DNA of 64,000 nt from Pseudomonas sp. MUP55 (GTDB lineage: Bacteria; Pseudomonadota; Gammaproteobacteria; Pseudomonadales; Pseudomonadaceae). The notes under the pieces are model-generated. The model was given only the letters and a program-made list of their open reading frames with translations, was not told the origin of the DNA and ran no database searches. Location: NCBI RefSeq assembly GCF_034043515.1, contig NZ_CP138214.1, forward strand, positions 3,472,001 to 3,536,000, given 5' to 3'. Positions 25,623-36,787 of the stretch are shown piece after piece (position 1 is the first letter of the stretch; the number at the start of each line of letters is the position of its first letter). A program made the translations under genes and the position numbers.

Positions 25623-26981
25623 CTAGCAGGCCGGCAGCCGCAGGTGTACGCGCAGGCCCTGCCCGCTATTCTCTGCCCACAGGCGACCGCCCTGACGCTG
25701 GACAGCGTTGCGCGCAATACTCAAACCCAGGCCGAAGCCGCCATCACCGGGTCGTGAACCGTCCAACCGAATGAAGGGCGCGAAGATCCGTTCCAGGTCG
25801 GCCTCATCAATGCCTCCTCCCTGATCCTCCAGCCACACATGCCAGTGATCGCCTTCACGCGCGCCGTCCAACGTCACCCTCCCCTGATCCGGAGAATGGC
25901 GTATCGCGTTACGCAGGATGTTTTCCAGGGCCTGGGCGAGCGCATTGAGGTTACCGCGCACCCAGCACTCGGTGGGCAGCAGGCACGGCAAGCGCGAGGC
26001 CGGCCAGTGGCTTTCAAAACAGGCATTCTCGCGCAGCATGTCCCATAACGCCGGCAGTTGAATGGCCTCCTGGGGCAAGGGCGCCCTGTCGCTGTCCAGC
26101 CAGGCCAGTTGCAGGCTGTCTTCCACCAGGCGCTGCATGGAGTCGATCTCGCGGCTCAGGCGTTCACGCAACTGCACCAGATCCTGCTCGCTGTCACACG
26201 CCACGCGCAGGCGGCTCAGGGGCGTGCGCAATTCATGGGACATGTCCCGCAGCAGTTGTTGCTGCAACTGCACGGTGCCCTGCAAGCGTTCGGACATGTG
26301 GTCAAAGGCACGTCCCAGTTCACCCAATTCATCCTGGCGACTGGTCGCGTCGCGGGACATCCGCGCATTCAATTGATCGGCACGCCACGCATTGGCCTGC
26401 TCGCGCAACTGATTGAGGGGCATGATCAGCAGTCGATACAGGCCGATACACAGCAATAAGGTAAACAGCCCGGGGATCACGCCGTTGGTGACAACCCGCC
26501 AGAACAGCTGATAGCGCCCCGGCATGAAGCGCTTGGGCAACTCGATCACCAGTGACCCCGCGTCGGGGTCGACGGGAAAGGCGATCTTCAGCCAGGGCAG
26601 GCCTTTGGTATGGCGGCTCACCGGCCAATCCAAACCGCGCAGAAAAGTCAGCCGCTGGCTTTCCTTGTCGCTCAACGGTGCGCTGCCAAGGGATTGCAGA
26701 TCATTGCCGATCACACCCAGCCACGTGGTTTCACGGTCGGCCATGTGCTCAAGCCAGGCATCCACCCCGGCACTGCCCTGAGTGCTCCAGGCCAGCTCGG
26801 CCCCCGCCGCATAGCCGCGCAGCGTATCGCGCGCCTCTTCCGAGAGGTAGGCACTTTGCTGCTCCATGTACCGGCCCCAGGACCAACTGAGCCAGATCAT
26901 CAGCAAACAAAAGGCGATCAGCAGGCACGCCAGCTTCCAGAACAGCGAGTGCCTGCCCGGCAACCGCTCAGAGCCCTTCAT
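25623..26981 (-). CDS. Two-component sensor histidine kinase, PirS-like
   Basis: About 452 residues: a first membrane helix (about 14-34), a periplasmic sensor of about 130 residues, a second membrane helix (about 163-184), HAMP, the HisKA H-box MSHELRTPLSRLR and a HATPase domain (NILRNAIRHS, DQGGGI, GFGLGLSI). The start at 26981 overlaps the response-regulator stop by 14 bases; ATG 26999 is an alternative. By position beside gacS it corresponds to PirS of P. aeruginosa, which senses ferric enterobactin, but no cognate receptor gene is adjacent here, so the stimulus is open. Confidence 0.85.
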   Translation of the reverse strand: MKGSERLPGRHSLFWKLACLLIAFCLLMIWLSWSWGRYMEQQSAYLSEEARDTLRGYAAGAELAWSTQGSAGVDAWLEHMADRETTWLGVIGNDLQSLGSAPLSDKESQRLTFLRGLDWPVSRHTKGLPWLKIAFPVDPDAGSLVIELPKRFMPGRYQLFWRVVTNGVIPGLFTLLLCIGLYRLLIMPLNQLREQANAWRADQLNARMSRDATSRQDELGELGRAFDHMSERLQGTVQLQQQLLRDMSHELRTPLSRLRVACDSEQDLVQLRERLSREIDSMQRLVEDSLQLAWLDSDRAPLPQEAIQLPALWDMLRENACFESHWPASRLPCLLPTECWVRGNLNALAQALENILRNAIRHSPDQGRVTLDGAREGDHWHVWLEDQGGGIDEADLERIFAPFIRLDGSRPGDGGFGLGLSIARNAVQRQGGRLWAENSGQGLRVHLRLPAC

Positions 26982-27696
26982 CGTGACCGCTGAGCACATA
27001 GCCCTTGCCCCACACCGTGCGCACCTCGCGCTCGGTGTAGCCGACGGCCTTGAGTTTGCGGCGAATCTGGCTCACGTGCATATCCAGACTGCGGTCGTGT
27101 GGGGCATAACCGCGTTGCAGCACGTGCTGATAAAGGAAGGCTTTGCTGAGCACTTCTTCAGCATTGCGGTGCAAGGTTTCCAGCAGACGGTATTCACTGC
27201 GCGTCAGGCCGGCCCGGTGCGCCTGGTAGACGACATCGCATTGCTCATCGTCAAATTCAAGGACATGGGCATCTTCGCGCAAGGGCGCAAGGCTTGGCTG
27301 GGGGCGGCGGTCCAGGGCCACTCGGCGCAGAATGGCTTCGATGCGCACCCGCAGCTCAATCATGCTGAACGGCTTGGGCAGATAATCGTCCGCGCCCAAG
27401 CGAAAGCCGCTGATACGGTCGGCTTCGGCGCCCAGTGCCGACATCAGGATCACGGGCATGGCATGGCTCTGGCGCAAGTGCGTGAGGATCGACAGCCCGT
27501 CCAGCCCTGGCAGCAGAACGTCCATCAGCACCAGGTCGAACGCCCGGTCACGGGCCAGTTGCAGACCTTGCTGGCCATTCTGGCACCAGGTGACCTCAAA
27601 GCCGCAGCGGCCCAGGTGTTCATGGACGTAGGCGCCCAGCACGGGGTCGTCTTCGATGGTCAGGATACTGGGTAGGCCAACGGCTGCGGGATTCAT
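26968..27696 (-). CDS. OmpR-family response regulator, PirR-like
   Basis: About 242 residues: a receiver domain (LTIEDDP acidic pocket, the phosphorylated Asp in LVLMDVLLPGLDG, the Lys in DDYLPKPF) and a C-terminal winged helix of OmpR/PhoB type (LTRSEYRLLETLHRN, RSLDMHVSQIRRKL, VRTVWGKGYVL). It is transcribed before the sensor and overlaps it, so they form one operon. The start could be TTG 27708 or ATG 27696. Its gene neighbours gacS divergently, as pirR does in P. aeruginosa. Confidence 0.88.
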   Translation of the reverse strand: MNPAAVGLPSILTIEDDPVLGAYVHEHLGRCGFEVTWCQNGQQGLQLARDRAFDLVLMDVLLPGLDGLSILTHLRQSHAMPVILMSALGAEADRISGFRLGADDYLPKPFSMIELRVRIEAILRRVALDRRPQPSLAPLREDAHVLEFDDEQCDVVYQAHRAGLTRSEYRLLETLHRNAEEVLSKAFLYQHVLQRGYAPHDRSLDMHVSQIRRKLKAVGYTEREVRTVWGKGYVLSGHDEGL

Positions 27697-27900
27697 TAGC
27701 GTCTGCAAGTCATTCTCAATGACTGATTATTCAAGATTAAAGTGTTACAGGCAATCGCCGGTCGCCGCGCAATGGCCCGAAGATTGCGACGTGTCATCAA
27801 TTTACGAGATTCCTGCCGGCGCAAATGGCTACACTGCGCAGGTGGCGCGGGCCGGATGCCGGCGTGGTGATTGATATCAATGTGGTAGCAGGAGAGTGGC

Positions 27901-30654
27901 GTGCTTAGAAGAATGGGAATAAAAGGCCGCGTACTGTTGCTGACTTTATTGCCGACCAGCCTGATGGCCCTGTTGCTGGGGGGCTATTTCACTTGGATGC
28001 AGCTCTCCGAGCTCCAGACCCAGTTGCTGCAACGCGGTGAAATGATCGCCGAGCAGTTGGCGCCGCTGGTCGCCCCCGCACTGAGCAGCAGGAACACCGA
28101 TCTGCTGGAACGCATCGCGACCCAATCGCTGGAACAACCGGACGTGCGCGCGGTGTCGTTCCTGGCGCCGGACCGCTCGTCCCTGGCCCATGCCGGCCCG
28201 ACCATGCTCAATCAACCGCCTACCGGCAACAGTTCGCACCTGCTGCAGCGTACCGGCAATGACGCCACCCGCTACCTGATGCCCGTATTCGGCCGCCATC
28301 GCAACCTGGCGGGCGAGGTCATTCCGGACGAGTCCGACCGCCTGTTGGGCTGGGTCGAGGTGGAACTGTCCCACAACGGCATGTTGCTGCGCGGCTATCG
28401 CAGCCTGTTCGCCAGCCTGATACTGATCGCGATCGGCTTGATCGGCACGGCGGCACTGGCGCTGCGCATCAGCCGCACCATCAATTCGCCGATCGGCCTG
28501 ATCAAGCAAGCCGTGGCCCAGCTCAAGGACGGCAACCTGGAAACCCGCCTGCCACCCTTGGGCAGCCAGGAGCTGGATCAGTTGGCGTCGGGCATCAACC
28601 GCATGGCCGAAACCCTGCAAAATGCCCAGGAAGAGTTGCAGCACAGCATCGACCAGGCCACCGAAGACGTGCGCCAGAACCTGGAAACCATCGAGATCCA
28701 GAACATCGAGCTGGACCTGGCCCGCAAGGAAGCCCTGGAAGCCAGCCGGATCAAATCGGAGTTTCTGGCCAACATGAGCCATGAAATCCGCACGCCGCTC
28801 AACGGCATCCTTGGGTTCACTCACCTGCTGCAAAAAAGTGAGCTGTCGCCACGCCAGTTGGACTACCTGGGCACCATTGAAAAATCCGCCGACAATCTCT
28901 TGGGCATCATCAACGAAATTCTCGACTTCTCGAAGATCGAGGCCGGCAAACTGGTGCTCGACAGCGTGCCCTTCAACCTGCGCGACTTGCTGCAGGACAC
29001 CCTGACCATCCTCGCCCCCGCCGCCCACGCCAAACAGCTCGAACTGGTCAGCCTGGTCTATCGCGACACGCCGCTGGCCCTGGTGGGCGACCCGCTGCGC
29101 CTCAAGCAGATCCTGACCAACCTGGTGAGCAACGCGATCAAGTTCACCCGCGAAGGCACCATCGTTGCGCGGGCGATGATCGAGGATGAACAGGAAGACA
29201 GCGTGCAGCTGCGCATCAGTGTGCAGGACACCGGCATCGGCCTGTCCAACCAGGACGTGCGTGCCCTGTTCCAGGCCTTCAGCCAGGCGGATAACTCATT
29301 GTCGCGCCAGCCGGGTGGCACAGGCTTGGGCCTGGTGATTTCCAAGCGCCTGATCGAACAGATGGGTGGCGAAATCGGCGTCGACAGCACACCGGGCGAA
29401 GGCTCGGAGTTCTGGATCAGCCTGAACCTGCCCAAGACCCGCGACGATGTCGAAGACCTGCCCGGCGCGCCGTTGCTGGGTCGCCGCGTGGCCGTGCTGG
29501 AAAACCACGAATTGGCGCGTCAGGCCCTGCAGCACCAGTTGGAAGACTGCGGCCTGGAAGTCACGCCGTTCAACACCCTGGAAAGCCTGACCAACGGCAT
29601 CACCAGCGCGCATCAGACCGAACAGGCAATTGACTTGGCGGTGCTCGGCGTCACCGCCAACGACATCCCGCCCGAGCGCCTCAACCAGCATTTGTGGGAC
29701 CTCGAACACCTGGGCTGCAAAGTGCTGGTGCTGTGCCCCACCACCGAACAAATGCTGTTCAACCAATCGGTGCCCAACCCCAACAGTCAGTTGCAGGCCA
29801 AACCCGCCTGCACGCGCAAGCTGCGCCGCGCTTTGGCCGATCTGATCAGCCCGCGGCCCTCGCGCAGCGAGCCGGGTGAACCGTTGTCCAGCCGTGCGCC
29901 GCGTGTGCTGTGCGTGGACGATAACCCGGCAAACCTGTTGCTGGTGCAAACCCTGCTGGAAGACATGGGGGCCAAGGTGCAGGCCGTGGACAGCGGCTAT
30001 GCGGCGATCGACGCCGTGAAGCAGGAAACCTTCGACCTGGTGCTGATGGATGTGCAGATGCCCGGTATGGACGGGCGCCAGAGTACCGAAGCGATTCGCC
30101 AATGGGAGAGCGAACGCCATGGCACGCCGCTGCCGGTGGTCGCCCTCACCGCCCATGCCATGGCCAACGAAAAACGGGCCCTGCTGCAAAGCGGCATGGA
30201 CGATTACCTGACCAAACCCATCAGCGAGCGGCAGCTGGCCCAGGTGGTGCTCAAATGGACCGGCCTGGCCCTGCGCAACCAAGGGCCGGAGCGCGCCACC
30301 GAAGGCCTTGGCCCAGGCGTGCAGTTACTGGTGCTGGACCACGATGAAGGCCTGCGCCTGGCCGCCAACAAGGCTGACCTGGCAGCCGACATGCTCGCCA
30401 TGCTGCTGGCCTCGCTGGAAGCCGATCGGCACGCAATCACGCTCGCCCGTGAAGCCAATGACAACCACGCGCTGATCGAGCGCGTCCACCGCCTGCATGG
30501 CGCCACACGCTACTGCGGCGTGCCGCAATTGCGCGCGGCCTGCCAACGCGCCGAAACCCTGCTCAAGCAGGACGACGCCAAAGCCATGGCCGCATTGGAT
30601 GAGCTGGACATGGCGATCGCGCGATTGGCCAGTGAGGCGCGGGTCAGCGCCTGA
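27901..30654 (+). CDS. gacS: Hybrid sensor kinase GacS
   Basis: This 917-residue inner-membrane kinase is the sensor of the Gac/Rsm cascade that controls secondary metabolism and biofilm through GacA and small RNAs. Domains in order: membrane helix about 11-30, periplasmic loop, second helix about 170-190, HAMP, coiled coil, HisKA with the phospho-His at residue 294 ([15 protein letters not shown]), HATPase (about 400-515), a degenerate receiver region, a REC domain with [14 protein letters not shown] and a C-terminal HPt domain ([12 protein letters not shown]). It starts at GTG behind CAGGAGA. No premature stop is seen, although gacS is a common site of mutation in cultures. Confidence 0.97.
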   Translation: MLRRMGIKGRVLLLTLLPTSLMALLLGGYFTWMQLSELQTQLLQRGEMIAEQLAPLVAPALSSRNTDLLERIATQSLEQPDVRAVSFLAPDRSSLAHAGPTMLNQPPTGNSSHLLQRTGNDATRYLMPVFGRHRNLAGEVIPDESDRLLGWVEVELSHNGMLLRGYRSLFASLILIAIGLIGTAALALRISRTINSPIGLIKQAVAQLKDGNLETRLPPLGSQELDQLASGINRMAETLQNAQEELQHSIDQATEDVRQNLETIEIQNIELDLARKEALEASRIKSEFLANMSHEIRTPLNGILGFTHLLQKSELSPRQLDYLGTIEKSADNLLGIINEILDFSKIEAGKLVLDSVPFNLRDLLQDTLTILAPAAHAKQLELVSLVYRDTPLALVGDPLRLKQILTNLVSNAIKFTREGTIVARAMIEDEQEDSVQLRISVQDTGIGLSNQDVRALFQAFSQADNSLSRQPGGTGLGLVISKRLIEQMGGEIGVDSTPGEGSEFWISLNLPKTRDDVEDLPGAPLLGRRVAVLENHELARQALQHQLEDCGLEVTPFNTLESLTNGITSAHQTEQAIDLAVLGVTANDIPPERLNQHLWDLEHLGCKVLVLCPTTEQMLFNQSVPNPNSQLQAKPACTRKLRRALADLISPRPSRSEPGEPLSSRAPRVLCVDDNPANLLLVQTLLEDMGAKVQAVDSGYAAIDAVKQETFDLVLMDVQMPGMDGRQSTEAIRQWESERHGTPLPVVALTAHAMANEKRALLQSGMDDYLTKPISERQLAQVVLKWTGLALRNQGPERATEGLGPGVQLLVLDHDEGLRLAANKADLAADMLAMLLASLEADRHAITLAREANDNHALIERVHRLHGATRYCGVPQLRAACQRAETLLKQDDAKAMAALDELDMAIARLASEARVSA

Positions 30655-30682
30655 CCCATTTCGTATGGCAGTCACTCAACCC

Positions 30683-30772
30683 TGTGGGAGGGGGCTTGCC
30701 CCCGATTGCTGGGTGTCAGCTGCAATATTTGTAACTGATACACCGCTATCGGGGGCAAGCCCCCTCCCACAT
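30683..30772. repeat. REPIN, type A
   Basis: Two inverted copies of the REP core (GTGGGAGGGGGCTTGCCCC and its reverse) enclose a 41-base spacer with the shared inner arms GTCAG and CTGATAC. It lies between gacS and ldhA. Confidence 0.9.
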
Positions 30773-30814
30773 TTAGTCAGCATTTCCAAGGTATAAAGTG
30801 CAGGGAGCTTTTTA

Positions 30815-31804
30815 ATGCGCGTGATCCTTTTCAGCAGCCAGGCCTACGACCGTGACAGTTTTCTCGGTGAGCCGCGCCCTCAGGGCATCGAGCTGCAATT
30901 CCAGCCCGCCCGCCTCAACCTCGACACCGTCGCCCTGGCCCAACAGCACGAGGTGGTCTGCCCCTTTATCAATGATGACCTCAGCGCCCCGGTGCTCGAA
31001 CAGCTGGCCAAAGGCGGGACGCGCCTGATTGCGTTGCGCTCGGCCGGCTATAACCATGTCGACTTGCAGGCCGCCAAGCACCTGGGCCTGAGCGTGGTGC
31101 GCGTACCGGCCTACTCGCCCCACGCCGTGGCCGAACATGCCGTGGCCCTGATCCTGGCCCTCAACCGTCGCCTGCACCGTGCCTACAACCGCACCCGCGA
31201 TGGCGACTTCAGCCTGCACGGGCTCACCGGTTTCGATCTGGTCGGCAAAACCGTCGGCGTGGTCGGCACCGGGCAGATCGGCGCTGCCTTCGCCAAAATC
31301 ATGGCCGGCTTCGGCTGTCAGTTGCTGGCCTATGACCCCTTCCCCAATCCGCAGGTCCAGGCCATGGGCGCGCGCTACGTGAGCCTGCCCGAATTGCTCG
31401 CCGAAGCTCAGATCATCAGCCTGCATTGCCCGCTCACCGCCGACAGCCAGCACCTGATCAACACCGACTCCCTGGCGCACATGCAACCGGGCGCCATGCT
31501 GATCAATACCGGCCGCGGCGGACTGGTCCACACGCCGGCACTGGTTGAAGCGCTTAAAAACGGCCAGCTCGGTTACCTGGGGCTGGATGTGTATGAGGAA
31601 GAGGCCCAGCTGTTTTTCGAAGACCGTTCGGACCTGCCCCTGCAAGACGACGTGCTCGCCCGCCTGCTGACCTTCCCCAATGTGATCATCACCGCGCACC
31701 AGGCCTTCCTGACCCGCGAGGCACTGGCGGGGATCGCTGGCACTACGCTGGCCAATATTGCGGCATGGGCAGAGGGCCGTGCGCAGAACCTGGTCGAGGG
31801 ATGA
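30815..31804 (+). CDS. ldhA: D-lactate dehydrogenase (NAD-dependent)
   Basis: This 329-residue cytoplasmic enzyme of the D-2-hydroxyacid dehydrogenase family interconverts pyruvate and D-lactate. The NAD site VGTGQIG, the catalytic Arg region (LHCPLT, INTGRGGLV), Glu in GLDVYEEE and the final catalytic His in TAHQAFLT are present. Its place directly after gacS is the standard Pseudomonas arrangement. AGGGAG lies about eight bases before the ATG. Confidence 0.95.
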   Translation: MRVILFSSQAYDRDSFLGEPRPQGIELQFQPARLNLDTVALAQQHEVVCPFINDDLSAPVLEQLAKGGTRLIALRSAGYNHVDLQAAKHLGLSVVRVPAYSPHAVAEHAVALILALNRRLHRAYNRTRDGDFSLHGLTGFDLVGKTVGVVGTGQIGAAFAKIMAGFGCQLLAYDPFPNPQVQAMGARYVSLPELLAEAQIISLHCPLTADSQHLINTDSLAHMQPGAMLINTGRGGLVHTPALVEALKNGQLGYLGLDVYEEEAQLFFEDRSDLPLQDDVLARLLTFPNVIITAHQAFLTREALAGIAGTTLANIAAWAEGRAQNLVEG

Positions 31805-31875
31805 TCAGCGGTCACATACCGGGCTCATGATGAGCCAGCACCCGTGATAGGATGCCGCGCCTATTTGGAGGATCC

Positions 31876-32316
31876 ATGGCCGAACACGATTTCCGCTTCA
31901 GCTTGCTGAGCCCGCAACACACCCTGATCGAATGCCGCGCCCTGGTGCCGGGCCGCTATCAAGTCACCGGCAATGGTGGTTCGATCAAGCATGGCGACGT
32001 GCTGATCGTCACCCTGCGCGGCAGTAAAACCCTGTCGATGCGCCTGACCGTGGAAGGTGACGCGCGCTACTCCATCCGCCCGGCGGGCCAATGGGTCGCC
32101 ATGGCCCAGGGGCCGAAATTCGGCGAGCTGGAGATTCACACCTGGAAGGTCAATTGCGACAGCTGCGACAGCGTGCTGGAGTTTGAATTCGCGGTGGAAA
32201 CCAAGCTCACCAAGGAACCGCTGCAGCCAGCCGCCAATGCGCGCATCAAAGCGCTCGGCTGGGCCAGCGAAAGCGACAAGCACCGCTGCCCGAAATGCCA
32301 GCAGGCCGCGCAATGA
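31876..32316 (+). CDS. Conserved hypothetical protein with two CxxC pairs
   Basis: This 146-residue protein has beta-rich sequence and two Cys pairs in its second half (NCDSCDS and RCPKCQQ near the C-terminus), about 50 residues apart, which could bind zinc or form a disulphide. No signal peptide. GGAGG precedes the ATG. It overlaps the following lipoprotein gene by four bases, so the two are translated together. It is conserved downstream of ldhA in Pseudomonas, but I know no function. Confidence 0.8.
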   Translation: MAEHDFRFSLLSPQHTLIECRALVPGRYQVTGNGGSIKHGDVLIVTLRGSKTLSMRLTVEGDARYSIRPAGQWVAMAQGPKFGELEIHTWKVNCDSCDSVLEFEFAVETKLTKEPLQPAANARIKALGWASESDKHRCPKCQQAAQ

Positions 32317-32717
32317 AGCGCCTGCTGCTGCTCGCCGCCGTGGGGACGGCCTTGAGTGGCTGCGCCGGTGATGCGGTCAAGCTCAAGCAGGATCACAGCT
32401 ACGTGGTGGAATGGATCGGCGAGCGGCCCTTGATGGACTACGCACACCTGACCGTCACCCTTGGCGCCGATGGTCGCGCCTATGGCAACGGCGGCTGCAA
32501 CCATTGGTTTGCGCCGTACACCCTTGAAGGCAACACGCTCAGCTTCGGCCCGATCGGCAGTACCCGCAAACTGTGCGCCGAGGCGTTGATGGAGCAGGAG
32601 CACCGCTTCTTCCAGGCCCTGCAAGGCGTACAGCGCTGGGACATCTCACCGATCGAGCAGACCCGCTTCTGGCCCGCCGACGGCAAGCCGATTCGGCTGT
32701 GGCTCGAAGAAGGCTGA
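32313..32717 (+). CDS. META-domain (HslJ-like) lipoprotein
   Basis: This 134-residue protein has a short signal sequence with a lipobox (ALSGC, Cys about residue 17) and a single META domain with the conserved GNGGCNHW and LCAEALMEQEHRFFQAL motifs. HslJ-type proteins are linked to stress or antibiotic tolerance in the envelope. The ATG overlaps the previous stop. A REPIN follows. Confidence 0.87.
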   Translation: MKRLLLLAAVGTALSGCAGDAVKLKQDHSYVVEWIGERPLMDYAHLTVTLGADGRAYGNGGCNHWFAPYTLEGNTLSFGPIGSTRKLCAEALMEQEHRFFQALQGVQRWDISPIEQTRFWPADGKPIRLWLEEG

Positions 32718-32750
32718 TATCCCCAGTCGCTGAATCAATGGGGATCCAAA

Positions 32751-32842
32751 TGTGGGAGGGGGCTTGCTCCCGATTGAGGTGGGTCAGCTGAATAATTTCT
32801 GGCTGATACACCGCTATCGGGGGCAAGCCCCCTCCCACATTT
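32751..32842. repeat. REPIN, type A
   Basis: The same inverted pair as at 30683, with one variant core (GGCTTGCTCCCGATT on the left). Spacer arms are GGTCAGCTG and CTGATACACC. It lies between convergent lipoprotein genes. Confidence 0.9.
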
Positions 32843-32858
32843 GTTTTGAGTTGGTTTT

Positions 32859-33320
32859 TTAACCGCGCAGCGCCTTGAGCTTGGCCAACACCCCTTGCGC
32901 CGTCTGCTCACCCATCAGTTGCTCACGCACCTTGCCCTTGTCATCGATGATGTAGGTCACCGGCAGCGCCTCGCTGCGGGGAATATCGAAGATCGCTTCG
33001 GGGTTCTGCGCCAGTACGGTGAACTTGATGCCCAGCTTGTCGCTGGCCGCTTTGAGCTCTTCACCCTGCACATTGTCGAAATTGACCCCGAACACGCCCA
33101 CGTTCTGCGCTTTGAGCTGCTCGGCCAGGGCGTTGAGTTCGGGGATTTCCGTGCGGCACGGGCCGCACCATTCAGCCCAGTAGTTGACCACCAGCCACTG
33201 CTTGTCGAGGCGTTCGGCCGGCACTTTCTGGCCGTACTGGTCCACGCCGTAATCGTTACCGCAGCCGCTGAGCAGCAGGGTTGTGATAATCGCCAATGCA
33301 CCGATCAGTCGCCTTGTCAT
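32859..33320 (-). CDS. TlpA/ResA-like thioredoxin-fold lipoprotein
   Basis: This 153-residue protein has a lipobox (LLLSGC) and a thioredoxin fold with the active site WCGPC and the cis-Pro loop (ALPVTYII). It should sit in the periplasm and reduce or exchange disulphides, as TlpA/ResA do for cytochrome c or copper sites. No cytochrome maturation gene is adjacent, so the partner is unknown. It is convergent with the META lipoprotein and divergent from the ArsC-like gene. Confidence 0.92.
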   Translation of the reverse strand: MTRRLIGALAIITTLLLSGCGNDYGVDQYGQKVPAERLDKQWLVVNYWAEWCGPCRTEIPELNALAEQLKAQNVGVFGVNFDNVQGEELKAASDKLGIKFTVLAQNPEAIFDIPRSEALPVTYIIDDKGKVREQLMGEQTAQGVLAKLKALRG

Positions 33321-33435
33321 GGGGTAATCCTTCGTAAAAATGAACGTTGGCTGCGGCCTATCGCCTCTTACGGTTTAAGGACGGCCCGCAGCGCAGGTAG
33401 AATACCCGCCACCTTACGCAAGATGCGACCCGCAC

Positions 33436-34803
<1,368 letters not shown>

Positions 34804-34811
34804 TCACATCC

Positions 34812-34906
34812 CTGTGGCGAGGGAGCTTGCTCCCGCTGGGCTGCGTAGCGGCCCCAGGCTTTTGGGAGCGCTTCGCACTCCAGCGGGAGCAAGCTCCCTC
34901 GCCACG
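34812..34906. repeat. REPIN, type B
   Basis: TGGCGAGGGAGCTTGCTCCC and its inverted partner GGGAGCAAGCTCCCTCGCCA enclose a GC-rich middle with CTGCGTAGCGGCCCC and TTCGCACTCCAGC. This core differs from type A. It lies between convergent DUF2069 and Tag-like genes. Confidence 0.9.
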
Positions 34907-34922
34907 GAATGCCAGCACATGG

Positions 34923-35594
34923 TCAGTGATTGACGGTGTACGCCAACATCATCGACAACTGACACATCGGCCGTCCACTCTCGGCATGCCACTGGTTGAA
35001 CGCGCCCTGCACGGTCGCCAGGTCGCGCAGGCTGGTGGGTGCCTTGTCGACGATCTTCTGTGCATTCAGTGCCGCCACCACGTCGTAGCTCGGCACGAAA
35101 GTGTCCTTGCCGACCATGCGCAAAAAGCGCGGTGCCGACAGCCCGCCAAGTTGATGGCCGTGCTTGCTCAGGTACTTCCACAGCCCGACGATATCGGTGA
35201 CCGGCCACTCGGCGACAAACGCACCGAAGCTGCCCTTCTCCTGCTCGATGTCCAGGATCATCTGCGCATTGCGCGGCACGCTCTTGAGCTTGCCCAGGTG
35301 GCGAATGATCCGCGTGTCCTGCATCAGCCGCTCCAGGTGTTCGGCGCCCATCAGCACCACTTTTTCCGGGTCGAACCCGAAGAACACCTGTTCGAACGCC
35401 GGCCACTTGGCGTCCACCACGCTGTGCTTCAACCCGGCACGGAACACGCGCAGCGCCAGGGTCGACAGGTAGCGGTCATCGCTGATCTTGCGCAGTTGCG
35501 CCGGGGTCTTGGGTACCGGCAGATGGGCTTCCAGTTCGGCCGCTGAACCGAAACGGTTCAAACAATATTCGTGCAGCCATTTGTAGTCGCGCAT
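34923..35594 (-). CDS. Tag-like DNA-3-methyladenine glycosylase I homologue
   Basis: This 223-residue protein aligns by eye with Tag in its central part: YLSTLALRVFRAGLKHSVVDAKW, FGFDPEKVVLM, DTRIIRHLGKL and NAQMIL. The Tag N-terminal zinc-ligand motif (CxW) is missing: the protein begins MRDYKWLHEYC instead. Tag removes 3-methyladenine from DNA. The changed metal site makes the enzymatic role here uncertain. It is transcribed alone; GGAGAGGGC precedes the start. Confidence 0.78.
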   Translation of the reverse strand: MRDYKWLHEYCLNRFGSAAELEAHLPVPKTPAQLRKISDDRYLSTLALRVFRAGLKHSVVDAKWPAFEQVFFGFDPEKVVLMGAEHLERLMQDTRIIRHLGKLKSVPRNAQMILDIEQEKGSFGAFVAEWPVTDIVGLWKYLSKHGHQLGGLSAPRFLRMVGKDTFVPSYDVVAALNAQKIVDKAPTSLRDLATVQGAFNQWHAESGRPMCQLSMMLAYTVNH

Positions 35595-35617
35595 GCCCTC
35601 TCCTGGCAGTTGAAATG

Positions 35618-35643
35618 AAAACGGCGCCCGTAAGCGCCGTCTT
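35618..35643 (-). terminator. Terminator of ttcA
   Basis: On the minus strand ACGGCGC-TTACGG-GCGCCGTTTTCATTT: stem plus T-rich tail just past the ttcA stop. Confidence 0.75.
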
Positions 35644-35661
35644 TCAGAGCGTTGTAGAACG

Positions 35662-36486
35662 TTAGAGGTTCACTACGTTGACGAAACGCGATGCGGCGGT
35701 TTCATCGATTTTAAGGCTGGTGAAGTCAAACAGGTTGCGGTCGGCCAATTGCGACGGGATCACATTCTGCAGGCTGCGGAAGATGCTTTCGGTACGCCCT
35801 GGCGTCTTGCGCTCCCAGTCCAGCAGCATGTCCTTGACCACCTGGCGCTGCAGGTTTTCCTGGGAGCCGCACAGGTTGCACGGAATGATCGGAAATTGCT
35901 TGAAGTCGGAATACGCCTGAATGTCCTTCTCGTTGCAATACGCCAGCGGGCGGATCACCACGTTGCGCCCGTCATCGGCGCGCAGCTTGGGCGGCATGGC
36001 CTTGAGCGAACCGTTGAAGAACATGTTCAGGAAGAAGGTCTCGACGATATCGTCGCGATGATGCCCCAGGGCCATCTTGGTTGCGCCAATCTCGTCGGCG
36101 AAGGTATAGAGCGTGCCACGCCGCAGGCGCGAGCACAGCGAGCAGGTGGTCTTGCCTTCGGGAATCAGCTGCTTGACCACCGAATAGGTGTCTTTCTCGA
36201 CGATGTGGTACTCGACGCCCAGTTCCTCGAGATAGGCCGGCAGCACATGCTCGGGAAAGCCCGGCTGCTTCTGGTCCATGTTGACGGCGACAATCTCGAA
36301 CTTGATCGGCGCAACCTTTTGCAGGTGCAGCAGCACATCGAGCAAGGTATAGCTGTCTTTGCCGCCGGAGAGGCAGACCATCACCTTGTCGCCATCCTCG
36401 ATCATGTTGAAATCGGCGACGGCTTCACCGGCCAGGCGACGCAGGCGTTTTTGCAGTTTGTTCTGATTGACCGTAAGAGTGCCCAT
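35662..36486 (-). CDS. ttcA: tRNA 2-thiocytidine synthetase
   Basis: This 274-residue enzyme thiolates cytidine 32 of tRNA. It has the PP-loop [10 protein letters not shown] and two Cys pairs, CSLC and CNLC, that bind the iron-sulfur cluster. The start at 36486 gives the family's N-terminus ([14 protein letters not shown]); the frame extends further upstream without homology. Monocistronic and ended by its own terminator. Confidence 0.95.
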   Translation of the reverse strand: MGTLTVNQNKLQKRLRRLAGEAVADFNMIEDGDKVMVCLSGGKDSYTLLDVLLHLQKVAPIKFEIVAVNMDQKQPGFPEHVLPAYLEELGVEYHIVEKDTYSVVKQLIPEGKTTCSLCSRLRRGTLYTFADEIGATKMALGHHRDDIVETFFLNMFFNGSLKAMPPKLRADDGRNVVIRPLAYCNEKDIQAYSDFKQFPIIPCNLCGSQENLQRQVVKDMLLDWERKTPGRTESIFRSLQNVIPSQLADRNLFDFTSLKIDETAASRFVNVVNL

Positions 36487-36556
36487 GGCGCTTGGATCCG
36501 CTGGAAGTGTGTGACGAAAAGCGGGGTATTTTAACGATATGAGCAACCAAGTCCAA

Positions 36557-36584
36557 TGTGGGAGGGGGCTTGCCCCCTCCCACC
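36557..36584. repeat. Single REP, type A, fully palindromic
   Basis: GTGGGAGGGGGCTTGCCCCC continues into CTCCCAC, so both arms meet without a spacer. It lies between ttcA and the Yip1 gene. Confidence 0.85.
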
Positions 36585-36787
36585 CTTGAATGCATGGCCA
36601 GTCACAGACCGCGCCGCGATTAGCACCCGTGTTTACAGCGCGATTTACTCTAAAGGCCCTACGGTTTTCCCGGACATCACTTCCTATACTGCGACGTGAG
36701 GTCGCACAACTATCCAGACCTTGCAGGCCATTTGGCCGGTGGGCGCTCCGATGCGGGGCGATAGTAATAACGACAGGAGTGACTGGC

